In this document: piece by piece, positions 54,830 to 62,585 of the stretch
Position numbering within the stretch: the stretch's first letter is position 1
Layout of the letters: the number at the start of each line of letters is the position of its first letter
Assembly: GCA_016721905.1 (NCBI GenBank)
Contig: JADKHH010000037.1
Location: 55,492 to 119,491, forward strand
Direction of reading: 5' to 3'
Origin: Candidatus Opimibacter skivensis
GTDB taxonomy: Bacteria; Bacteroidota; Bacteroidia; Chitinophagales; Saprospiraceae
Length of the DNA stretch: 64,000 nt
Translations under genes and position numbers: made by a program
The notes under the pieces: generated by a model
The model's database searches: none
The model's input: the letters and a program-made list of their open reading frames with translations, nothing else
What the model was told of the DNA's origin: nothing

Positions 54830-55618
54830 GTGAAGAAAAAGGAACAGGTCTTATATGTCCTCGGCGCTATTGTTTTACTCGCCGTACTTTATTTTGGATT
54901 TGATATAAACCCATCAACCCATAAGGCACTTGAAAAGTCAAGAGCCCTTAACACAGAGGAATACGATATTACTTCCTATCAGGCTGAAGCTAAAAAAAGC
55001 CTGAAAGAAGAGGATATCAAATACCTCGAAACACTTGAAGCACAGGCACAGCATGCGGGTCAGGACTCCTCCAGACTCAATTCCCTGAAACTACTTTCAG
55101 GGTACTGGTACAAGCTTGGAAATCCGGTCATGGCCGGCCTCTATGCCAGAGAAGTGGCAGAAAAGGAGAATTCCGGGCCGAGCTGGTCTATCGCCGGCAC
55201 CACATTTGCCTCCGGATTGCAACAGGATCTCGAAGAAAAGCAAAAGCTTTTTCTCAGAAACCAGGCACTGGCTGCATTTGAAAGTGCCATTTCGCTCGAA
55301 CCCGAGGTGGTAGACCATAGGATCAACCAGGCGCTGTGCTACATTGAAATGCCCGAAGAAAGCCAGCCCATGAAAGGAATTCAGATGCTGGCAGGGTTAG
55401 CGACAAGCTATCCGGAATCCCCCGCTCCACCTTTCCAACTGGCGAGGCTAGCGGTGAAAACCGGACAATACGATCGTGCATTGACACGGATAGAACAGGC
55501 CCTTAAACTTGATCCTGAAGATTCAAGAATAGCCTGTCTGGCCATTGACATTTATACGGCGCTCAACAAACCCGAAGAAGCTGCAAAGCTGGCGGACAAG
55601 TGCACCGGACAGAACTAG
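54830..55618 (+). CDS. Membrane-anchored TPR protein
   Basis: The 262-residue protein starts with a GTG only 8 bp after the HU stop. One N-terminal membrane helix (VLYVLGAIVLLAVLYFGFDI) is followed by a periplasmic helical domain with three to four TPR motifs (AALQ.A.AFESAISLEPEVVDHRIN; PPFQLARLAVKTGQYDRALT; RIEQALKLDPED). TPR domains bind partner proteins; the partner is unknown. The close spacing with HU and the downstream rng is shared by many Bacteroidota, so it may act with RNase G or the ribosome (inference). Confidence 0.75.
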   Translation: MKKKEQVLYVLGAIVLLAVLYFGFDINPSTHKALEKSRALNTEEYDITSYQAEAKKSLKEEDIKYLETLEAQAQHAGQDSSRLNSLKLLSGYWYKLGNPVMAGLYAREVAEKENSGPSWSIAGTTFASGLQQDLEEKQKLFLRNQALAAFESAISLEPEVVDHRINQALCYIEMPEESQPMKGIQMLAGLATSYPESPAPPFQLARLAVKTGQYDRALTRIEQALKLDPEDSRIACLAIDIYTALNKPEEAAKLADKCTGQN

Positions 55619-55651
55619 ACATATATTTTATAAAAACATAACTTTTTACGT

Positions 55652-55747
55652 ATGCCTTGCGGTAAGAAAAGAAAAAGACATAAAATCGCTACACACAAGC
55701 GAAAAAAGCGTCTGAGAAAAAACAGACACAAGAAGAAGAATAGATAA
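55652..55747 (+). CDS. 31-residue highly basic protein (AURKAIP1/COX24-like)
   Basis: The ATG at 55652 opens MPCGKKRKRHKIATHKRKKR followed by LRKNRHKKKNR and TAA. This short Lys/Arg-rich sequence is very well conserved in Bacteroidota and resembles the AURKAIP1/COX24 (mS38-like) motif KRKRKM.KHKYKKR..., found in a mitochondrial small-subunit ribosomal protein, so it is probably a ribosome- or RNA-binding peptide. It lies 33 bp after the TPR gene and 300 bp before rng. It falls below the usual gene-calling length. Confidence 0.75.
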   Translation: MPCGKKRKRHKIATHKRKKRLRKNRHKKKNR

Positions 55748-56047
55748 GCATTCATTTAACCGGCATCAACGCAGTCCGATGTCCACGATATATGCCCTCC
55801 TGATGCAGGGGGGCCGCCGGTTGAGCAGAGCCATTGAATGCCCTCTAACTTTCTTTGTGTGCTGAAGGATGAGTGATTATCCTATGCTTCCGGTGTATCA
55901 TCGCTGCATTATTAACGATATACCCTATTGCCGTCAATCAATGTCTGATCCTCCCTGTACGTGTGCAGGAGTGTTAAGAAAGTTGTTTTGATCATTGCCT
56001 TTAAGGGCTTCGACTGCTGATGTGCCATTGAGCATATAGGGTAGTTT
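55748..56047. other. Gene-free leader upstream of RNase G gene
   Basis: These 300 bases contain no gene I can support. They may carry the rng 5' untranslated region. In E. coli the related RNase E controls its own mRNA through its leader; I saw no clear structure that shows the same here. Confidence 0.45.
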
Positions 56048-57598
56048 ATGGACAAAGAATTAATCGTCCAGGGGACTCCGACCAGAGTGGAAATCGCTCT
56101 GGTGGAGGATCAGAAACTGGTAGAGCTGCATCAGCAGAAAACCAAAACCAACTTTTCAGTTGGTGACATCTTCCTGGGGAAGATCAAGAAGATCATGCCC
56201 AGTCTCAATGCCGTCTTTGTGGATATCGGGCACCGAAAGGATGCCTTCCTCCATTATACTGACATGGGTCCGAAACTGAGGACCGTCATGAAATATACGG
56301 AGGATAGTATCCAGGGCAAACAACAAACCGCCCTGCTCGACAGCTTTGAATTCGAGCCGGAGATCATCAAAACAGGTAAGGTAGACTCCGTCCTCAAGAA
56401 GAATGAGAACATCCTGATCCAGATCCTCAAAGAACCCATCTCCACCAAAGGCCCCAGGCTCAGTTGTGAAATCACCATACCAGGCCGCTTTATCGTACTC
56501 ACCCCCTTCAGCAACACCATCGCTGTATCCAAAAAGGTCAGCAGCCAGGAAGAACGGAAGCGCCTGCAGTTATTGGTCGAATCAATCCGTCCCAAGAACT
56601 TCGGCATCATCGTACGTACCGCAGCAGAAGGAAAAAAGGTAGCCGATCTGCACGAAGAATTGAAAGATCTGCTCGACAAGTGGAGCCAGATCCACAAGCA
56701 GCTCTATAAAAGACAACAACCCGCCAAGTTGCTGAGCGAACTTGATAAGACCAGTTCGATCCTCCGCGATATGCTCAATGATGATTTTACCAACATCATC
56801 GTCAATGACAAGGAAATCTATGATAACATCCAGGACTATCTTGAAAACATAGCTCCTGCCAAGAAAGAAATCACGTCCCTGTACAAAGGCAAGAAGCCTG
56901 TCTTTGATGCATATGGCGTCAATCGCCAGATCAAAACTTCTTTTGGTAAAACAGCCACCCTGCCAAGTGGCGCCTATCTTGTCCTCGAGTCGACAGAAGC
57001 CATGCACGTCATCGATGTCAACTCCGGCCCCAAGATGCAACGCAAGGATCAGGAAAGCACTGCTATCGCCGTCAACCTGGAAGCTGCTGAAGAAATCGCC
57101 CGCCAACTCAGACTCCGTGATATCGGCGGACTGATCGTCATCGACTTTATCGATATGCGAAGCCCCGAAAATAAAACGGAGCTCATGAAGCAGATGAAGG
57201 AACTGATGAAACGCGACAGCGCCCAGCATACCATCCTGCCCTTGAGCAAGTTTGGCCTGATGCAGATCACCCGTCAACGTGTGCGCGAGGAAGTTAAAAT
57301 CGATACCACTGAAATGTGTTACACCTGCAACGGCACCGGTAAAGTCAATCCAACGGTCCTCATCACTGACGATATCGTCCGCGACATTGAATACATCCAG
57401 CAAAGCAGACCCAAAACCAGCCTGCGCATAGAGGTTCACCCATACGTCAATGCATTCCTAAGACAAGGTTTCCCAAACTTCCAGCAAAAATGGTGGCTAA
57501 AGAACCAGCGTTGGATCGGTGTTACTCCCAATACCGATTTCAGTCTCCATGAATACAAGTTCTATGATAAGAACAATGATGAGATTAAGCTTTACTAG
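56048..57598 (+). CDS. rng: Ribonuclease E/G family
   Basis: The 516-residue protein is a complete RNase G. It has an S1 RNA-binding domain (about 37-125, GDIFLGKIKKIMPSLNAVFV), the DNase I-like catalytic core with Asp323 (HVIDVNSGP) and Asp366 (GGLIVIDFIDM), which bind Mg2+, and the zinc-link cysteines Cys424 and Cys427 (CYTCNGTG), which join subunits. It cleaves single-stranded AU-rich RNA in mRNA decay and rRNA/tRNA maturation. It lacks the long C-terminal scaffold of RNase E. The TAG stop is followed at once by a TGAGTTG heptamer array. Confidence 0.93.
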   Translation: MDKELIVQGTPTRVEIALVEDQKLVELHQQKTKTNFSVGDIFLGKIKKIMPSLNAVFVDIGHRKDAFLHYTDMGPKLRTVMKYTEDSIQGKQQTALLDSFEFEPEIIKTGKVDSVLKKNENILIQILKEPISTKGPRLSCEITIPGRFIVLTPFSNTIAVSKKVSSQEERKRLQLLVESIRPKNFGIIVRTAAEGKKVADLHEELKDLLDKWSQIHKQLYKRQQPAKLLSELDKTSSILRDMLNDDFTNIIVNDKEIYDNIQDYLENIAPAKKEITSLYKGKKPVFDAYGVNRQIKTSFGKTATLPSGAYLVLESTEAMHVIDVNSGPKMQRKDQESTAIAVNLEAAEEIARQLRLRDIGGLIVIDFIDMRSPENKTELMKQMKELMKRDSAQHTILPLSKFGLMQITRQRVREEVKIDTTEMCYTCNGTGKVNPTVLITDDIVRDIEYIQQSRPKTSLRIEVHPYVNAFLRQGFPNFQQKWWLKNQRWIGVTPNTDFSLHEYKFYDKNNDEIKLY

Positions 57599-57680
57599 TG
57601 AGTTGTGAGTTGTGAGTTGTGAGTGAAAACGTGAGGCGTGAGGCGTGAGGCGTGAGTTGAGATTTGAGAGTTGGGAGTTG
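57596..57680. repeat. Heptamer array starting at the rng stop
   Basis: TGAGTTG/TGAGGCG heptamers (three of each, then degenerate ones) begin directly after the TAG (57596-57598). Each of the first eight units contains TGA. Confidence 0.9.
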
Positions 57681-57726
57681 GGAGAAAAGGATGAAGGGAG
57701 CAAGGGCTCAGTTAGAACTAAAATTC

Positions 57727-57850
57727 TTCGTTGCGGCGTTGCGGCGTTGCGCGATACTTTTTTGTGAGTGGGGAGCAAAGGGAGTATTAGAATTAAACTG
57801 CGTCTCTGCGTCTCTGCGCGCTACTTTAATGTGAATTGTGAGTTGTGAGT
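57727..57850. repeat. Octamer arrays (GTTGCGGC and CTGCGTCT units)
   Basis: A run of GTTGCGGC octamers (57727-57753) and, at 57798-57823, two and a half CTGCGTCT octamers identical in inverse to 35721-35746; then GTGAGTT heptamers to 57850. The 413-bp gap 57599-58011 is made largely of such arrays and holds no gene. Confidence 0.85.
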
Positions 57851-57968
57851 TTAAAAAAAACGCCGTAAGGCGTCCGCAATCCTCTGGAAGCTGGTAGATG
57901 AGTAAGAAAGTAAGTGAAAAGTGAGTTGGTTTAAAAATAAGGGCGTAATCCTCTCAGAAAACACTGAA

Positions 57969-57995
57969 AACTGACAGCTGATAGCTGACAGCTAA
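57969..57995. repeat. CTGAYAG heptamer array before the haemoglobin gene
   Basis: Three CTGACAG/CTGATAG heptamers and a fourth partial unit end 17 bp before the ATG at 58012. Confidence 0.8.
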
Positions 57996-58011
57996 AAATG
58001 CAAAATCAAAA

Positions 58012-58380
58012 ATGAAAAAAGACATCACCACCTCAGAAGACATCAAAACCCTCATCGATGCCTTTTATCACAAGGTAAAAGCCGATGAAGTTATCGGGTA
58101 TATCTTCAATGAAATCGCGCAGGTGGACTGGCCAAAGCATTTGCCCAGGATGTATGCCTTTTGGGAATTTCTATTACTGGGCATGGATACCTACAAGGGC
58201 AATCCGATGGAAGTGCATCAGAAGCTGCATAAAATGGTGCCGCTGACGGAGGAACATTTTACGCGCTGGTTACAACTCTTTCATGAGACGGTGGATGAAA
58301 ATTTCCACGGATTGGTCGCCCAGGACGCTAAGAACCGCTCGAGCCTGATCGTGATGACCTGGAAGCCTAAGTTTGCCTAA
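58012..58380 (+). CDS. Group III truncated haemoglobin
   Basis: The 122-residue protein is a 2-on-2 globin of group III: it has the FYHKVKADEVIGYIFNEIAQ start (B/C helices, Phe-Tyr pair), FWEFLLLGMDTYKGNPMEVH followed by QKLH (E/F region and proximal histidine) and a Trp at WKPKF. Such proteins bind O2, CO or NO at haem and are linked to NO or oxygen chemistry. It is a single gene with no operon partner, 125 bp upstream of the glycosyltransferase. Confidence 0.88.
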   Translation: MKKDITTSEDIKTLIDAFYHKVKADEVIGYIFNEIAQVDWPKHLPRMYAFWEFLLLGMDTYKGNPMEVHQKLHKMVPLTEEHFTRWLQLFHETVDENFHGLVAQDAKNRSSLIVMTWKPKFA

Positions 58381-58505
58381 GGATGTAAACGCTGGTTCAT
58401 CCCTTTTATCAGCGAGTTCATCGTTTATTAATTTTCTTTTTACCTTACAAAAGCAATATTACACCCGGAATTGCATTTCCTTTATATTCGTTTAATGTAA
58501 CTGGT

Positions 58506-59600
58506 GTGAAGATATTTTTTCCTGTACTCAATTGGGGCCTTGGTCATGCCAGCAGGTCGTTACCCCTGATCAAAAACTATCTTGACCTCGGTCATGAGGT
58601 TATTTGCGCTTCTGATGGTGAATCACTCACTATGCTGAGACGAGACCTGCCTGAACTGATGGTCCTCGAATTACCTGGTTATGGCATCCTGTATGGCAGC
58701 CGTTTTATGCCCATCAATATGCTCAAGCATGGTCCGGGTATGTTACGGACACTTCGCACCGAGCACGATCTGACGCTCGCCATTGTAAAGCGACATCATA
58801 TTGATTGCATCATATCGGACAACAGATATGGATGTTATCATGACGATATTCCTTCAGCACTGATCACACATCAACTTCAGGTTTTTACCGGCCAGAAACT
58901 GCTGGATGTTTATATCAGACGCCAGATCAGATCATGGTATAAAAATTTCGCTGAAATCTGGATTCCTGATCAGGCACCACCAAATAATATCACCGGAGAT
59001 CTGTCAGGCACCAATACGGATCCGATTCCAAAATATTATCTCGGAGCTATCTCAGAACTGACATCAACACCGGCAAAAGGAAAATATGCCGCCGTCGTGG
59101 TCATATCAGGCCCTGAACCCCAGCGCACGCATTTCGAACAAATGGTGATGAAGCAGCTGTCCACGATGGACGGCAAATTTGCGATCGTGAGAGGTAAGCC
59201 CGATATCAATGATCCTGTAAAAGAAGAAGGTAACCTGACCATCATTCCTTATGCCACAAGAGCCGAACTTTCATCCCTCTTGAATGAAACAGAAATTGTG
59301 ATTTCCCGTAGCGGGTATACTACACTGATGGATCTTTCAAAAACAGGACACAAGGCCATACTTTGCCCTACACCCGGCCAATATGAACAGGTCTATCTCG
59401 CTGACCGGCTCAATAATCTCGGCCAATGCGTGTATACCCGTCAGGAAAATCTGAATTTGCCAAAGGCTCTGGCGGATGTCAGGCTTGTCAAACCAATTGG
59501 ATATGGTGCATACAATGTAATAGAGGATCACCTGCACCGGTTAATGCATCTGACAAAACAAAATCCGGAGATGCAAATGGTGGAAGTACCAAACAGGTAG
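58506..59600 (+). CDS. GT28-like glycosyltransferase family protein
   Basis: The 364-residue protein starts with GTG (58506), giving MKIFFPVLNWGLGHASRSLP, the Gly-rich acceptor loop of MurG/MJ1255-like GT-B enzymes. A central SDNRYGCYHDDIPSALITHQ follows, and in the C-terminal half YATRAELSSLLNETEIVISR SGYTT and KAILCPTPGQYEQVYLADRL form the nucleotide-sugar binding site (GxTT and E-Q...NA). It probably transfers a sugar to a lipid or small molecule. Target unknown. Confidence 0.82.
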   Translation: MKIFFPVLNWGLGHASRSLPLIKNYLDLGHEVICASDGESLTMLRRDLPELMVLELPGYGILYGSRFMPINMLKHGPGMLRTLRTEHDLTLAIVKRHHIDCIISDNRYGCYHDDIPSALITHQLQVFTGQKLLDVYIRRQIRSWYKNFAEIWIPDQAPPNNITGDLSGTNTDPIPKYYLGAISELTSTPAKGKYAAVVVISGPEPQRTHFEQMVMKQLSTMDGKFAIVRGKPDINDPVKEEGNLTIIPYATRAELSSLLNETEIVISRSGYTTLMDLSKTGHKAILCPTPGQYEQVYLADRLNNLGQCVYTRQENLNLPKALADVRLVKPIGYGAYNVIEDHLHRLMHLTKQNPEMQMVEVPNR

Positions 59601-59601
59601 T

Positions 59602-60192
59602 TTATTTTTTTTCCGGCTTTACCTGCGCAGTGACTGCATTGACCTGATCCATCGCTCTCTTCAATCCAATAGACACAAATGTCTTGATTGCATCAGCGCC
59701 GGCCTTATACACATCAGGCAGCAGGAGACTTTCTTCTTTATTCCAATTGCCTAAAACATAATTGACCTGTCCTCCCGGGTGAAAATTCTTTCCAACTCCA
59801 ATTCGAAGTCTTGCATATTCAGTAGTACCCAGCTGGGCCTGGATATCTTTCAATCCATTGTGGCCTCCATCTGTGCCCTTACCTCTCAACCGTATGGTAC
59901 CGAGGTCAAGCTGAAGCTCATCAACGATGACCAGCAGGTTCTCAACTGCTATTTTTTCCTTTTGAAGCCAATAGTTCACCGCCTTGCCACTCAGGTTCAT
60001 ATACGTGTTAGGCTTAAGCAGGATGAGAATCCTACCCTTATGCTTCACTTCGCAAATGCTGCCCAGCGTGGCATTCTTCCATGTGCCTTCGAGTGATGCT
60101 GCCAGCTCCTCTACTACTTTAAAGCCGATATTATGCCGTGTCTCAGCATACTCGTCTCCGATATTCCCCAGTCCCGCGATGAGATATTTCAT
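59602..60192 (-). CDS. pth: Peptidyl-tRNA hydrolase
   Basis: The 196-residue enzyme starts MKYLIAGLGNIGDEYAETRH NIGF, with the catalytic His20 and Asn10. It contains KPNTYMNLSGKAVNYWL (the catalytic/binding NTYMN.SG), VVDELQLDLGTIRLRGKGTD followed by GGHNGLKDI (Asp and the GGHNGLK signature), and RLRIGVGKNFHPGGQVNYVL. It releases stalled peptidyl-tRNA. It converges on the glycosyltransferase gene with one base between stops. Confidence 0.93.
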   Translation of the reverse strand: MKYLIAGLGNIGDEYAETRHNIGFKVVEELAASLEGTWKNATLGSICEVKHKGRILILLKPNTYMNLSGKAVNYWLQKEKIAVENLLVIVDELQLDLGTIRLRGKGTDGGHNGLKDIQAQLGTTEYARLRIGVGKNFHPGGQVNYVLGNWNKEESLLLPDVYKAGADAIKTFVSIGLKRAMDQVNAVTAQVKPEKK

Positions 60193-60445
60193 AACTCCGC
60201 AAAAGTAATTGATTTGTCACTTGAAAGTGCCAATGACGGTTCACAGATGCCGAGCAGAGCGCAAGGTGCAAGGGCAGGGGCAACTTGACTCCCTGATTCA
60301 AGAATGAGGGCAAGTTTTGTTGGTTCAAAAAAATTCAGGTGAGTATCCATAATTGATTTCCCACAATCATTACAGATTCACTTCTTACTTTTCCTTGGAT
60401 ATTGGCTATTTTGTATTGAATGAAAGCAATATCCGTATCCTGACA

Positions 60446-60490
60446 GTCCCCTTGCTCCTTGCCCCTTGCTCCTTGCTCTTTGCTCTTTAG
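60446..60490. repeat. CCTTGCT heptamer array
   Basis: Six heptamers of CCTTGCT/CTTTGCT type (the inverse of GCAAGGA) lie just upstream of the DinB gene. The 315-bp gap 60193-60507 otherwise contains only a shorter GCAAGG-like run near 60244-60275. Confidence 0.85.
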
Positions 60491-60495
60491 CTTAC

Positions 60496-60503
60496 TATCT
60501 TTG
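60496..60503 (+). promoter_or_regulatory. -7 box of the DinB gene promoter
   Basis: TATCTTTG fits TAnnTTTG perfectly and ends four bases before the ATG, so this transcript too may be leaderless. I could not find a convincing -33 box at the normal distance. Confidence 0.45.
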
Positions 60504-60507
60504 GCAA

Positions 60508-61047
60508 ATGAAATCAACCCCCATCTTCCCCCGGCCTGTAGAAGGCGAATGTCCTGAATATTATTTTCGGTATATCAATCTGGTGCCGGAAGTCGACATT
60601 CTGACTTATCTGCACACACAGCGTGATTGGTATGGTGACTGGATTGAAAGCCTTAGTATAGAACAGGCGGCCTTCAGCTATGCGCCAGGCAAATGGACGC
60701 TGGCAGAAATGATCGGACATGTACTGGACACTGAACGTGTATTTGCATTTCGCATGTTGGCGATCAGCAGGGGGGATAAAAACAAAATTCCAGGTTTTGA
60801 CCAGGATCTTTATGTGGCCAACTCGATCTACAACGACATATTCCCTGGTGACCTGGCCAACGAATGGAGAGCAGTACGATCTGCGACACTGTATCTGTCA
60901 CGAACCATTGACGCAAATATGGCAGCGCAGGTAGGCACTGCCAATAATCTGCCGATCAAGGCACTGGCATTTCCACATATGATGGCGGGACATGTGATCC
61001 ACCACTTCAACGTTGCAAAAGAACGCTATCTGACCGCTGAAGAATAG
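60508..61047 (+). CDS. DinB-family protein
   Basis: The 179-residue protein has the four-helix DinB/YfiT fold: YAPGKWTLAEMIGHVLDTER with the first metal-binding His (GHVLD), a central helix, and HMMAGHVIHHFNVAKERYL with the His pair H.xxxH near the C-terminus. The three histidines could bind a divalent metal. DinB-like proteins include thiol S-transferases (bacillithiol/mycothiol), but the substrate here is unknown. It stops one base before the next ATG, so it is co-translated with the radical SAM gene. Confidence 0.82.
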   Translation: MKSTPIFPRPVEGECPEYYFRYINLVPEVDILTYLHTQRDWYGDWIESLSIEQAAFSYAPGKWTLAEMIGHVLDTERVFAFRMLAISRGDKNKIPGFDQDLYVANSIYNDIFPGDLANEWRAVRSATLYLSRTIDANMAAQVGTANNLPIKALAFPHMMAGHVIHHFNVAKERYLTAEE

Positions 61048-61048
61048 C

Positions 61049-62068
61049 ATGTTTTATCGCGCAGACACGTTTCGGTTTTTATCCAAACTAACAATACCCA
61101 AATTATTCAATCTGGGTTCCATCTGGATATCGTACCAGTTGACCCGAATGACCGGTAAACCGATTCAATGGGGTACCCCCATGACCATTTCCATTGAACC
61201 CACTACGGCATGCAATCTCCGATGTCCTGAATGCCCTAGTGGTCTCAGGTCCTTCACCCGGGAGACCGGAAATATGAAAGAGGATTTTTTCCGAAAGGTG
61301 ATTGATGAAATGCACCAGAAGCTGATCTACCTCATCTTTTATTTTCAAGGCGAACCGTATATCAATCCCAAATTCCTGGAGATGGTACGATACGCGCATC
61401 AGAAAGGGATCTATACCATCACTTCCACCAACGGTCATTTTCTGCACCCTGAAAATGCCCGTAAGACGGTCGAATCAGGGTTGGATCGCATTCTTATTTC
61501 CATCGATGGTTCATCACAAGAGGTGTATGAGCAGTATCGTAAGGAAGGCCATCTGTCTACCGTCCTTGAAGGGGCGCGTAATCTGGTAGCAGCAAAAAAA
61601 GAGGCAGGTTCATCAACACCTCATATCGTTTTCCAGATGCTGGTCGTCAAACCAAACGAGCATCAGATCGGGGAGGTGCAAGCTCTTGCAAAAGAGATCG
61701 GTGTGGACGAAGTGAAACTGAAAACTGCGCAGGTCTATGATTTCGTTGAGGGTAACGAACTCATTCCTACCATTTCAAAATATAGTAGGTATTATCAGGA
61801 CCATGCCGGCGTGTGGCATGTCAAAAACAAATTACGCAATCAATGCTGGAAGCTCTGGCATGCCTGCGTCATCACCTGGGATGGAATGGTCGTTCCCTGT
61901 TGTTTTGATAAGGATGCTACCTACCGGTTAGGTGATCTTCGGGAAAAATCATTTACCTCCATCTGGAAGGGCACTTCCTACCAGCAATTTCGCGCCAGAT
62001 TATTACAGGGCAGGGATAAAATTGACATCTGCACCAACTGTACCGAAGGTTGTAAGGTTTGGGCATAA
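61049..62068 (+). CDS. Radical SAM/SPASM-domain protein
   Basis: The 339-residue protein has the radical SAM cluster site EPTTACNLRCPECPSGLR (CxxxCxxC at about 54-61) and FQGEPYINPKF, which follows the usual 'GGEP' position (here QGEP). STNGHFL and ISIDGSSQEVYEQYR are the following strands. A C-terminal SPASM-like cysteine cluster (CWKLWHAC..., CCFDKD, CTNCTEGC) binds further [4Fe-4S] clusters. SPASM proteins often modify peptides or carry out anaerobic sulfatase (FGly) maturation, which is relevant as two Cys-type sulfatases are in this window. The sequence is closer to general SPASM enzymes than to anSME, so this link is only a suggestion. Confidence 0.85.
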   Translation: MFYRADTFRFLSKLTIPKLFNLGSIWISYQLTRMTGKPIQWGTPMTISIEPTTACNLRCPECPSGLRSFTRETGNMKEDFFRKVIDEMHQKLIYLIFYFQGEPYINPKFLEMVRYAHQKGIYTITSTNGHFLHPENARKTVESGLDRILISIDGSSQEVYEQYRKEGHLSTVLEGARNLVAAKKEAGSSTPHIVFQMLVVKPNEHQIGEVQALAKEIGVDEVKLKTAQVYDFVEGNELIPTISKYSRYYQDHAGVWHVKNKLRNQCWKLWHACVITWDGMVVPCCFDKDATYRLGDLREKSFTSIWKGTSYQQFRARLLQGRDKIDICTNCTEGCKVWA

Positions 62069-62585
62069 CCGGGATTTCAAAATAGGTTCCCCTCCACTTT
62101 AGGGCGCTTCTAATAACTATCATAAGGGGAGCAATAACTATTATAATGGGCTGACAATTAAAATGGATAATTAATTATCATTGGGTTATTAGAGGCGTCC
62201 TTTAACTGCTATTCTCCTGACAAAATAGTTTTCTATGCCCCTGATTAATTTCAAAAAACCAGGCAAATATTTTTTTTATAAAATATTCATTGAATAATTT
62301 TTTATTGTACATTAGACCTATCATTAATTTACTTCCAGGTTGATTACCAGTATTTTTAAATTCACAAGTCAGTTATAATTGCTTCTGCGTCTGTAGTGTT
62401 CTAGGTTGCTTTCAATTTATTGTTTTATTTTTTTTCATACATCCGATTTGAACGATTCCGGGGATGGCTGCATTCACATTTTCCATCGTGTAATTGTAAA
62501 AATTAATGTGCCGGGCATGGCATGCTCATCACGGCTATTCATATTGTTTAATTAAAATCATTCCTCACCTTTAAATCTTTTAACC
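62069..62585. other. Gene-free AT-rich stretch with imperfect inverted repeat
   Basis: I see no gene. An imperfect inverted repeat (arms about 62101-62119 and 62183-62201, 16 of 19 matching, with a 63-nt spacer) follows the radical SAM gene and may be its terminator. The remainder is AT-rich and should hold the promoter of the dipeptidase gene. Confidence 0.5.

Noticed and set aside
56582..57439. Long minus-strand open frame antisense to rng
   Set aside because: It lies entirely opposite the catalytic domain of RNase G; the sense strand has all catalytic residues.
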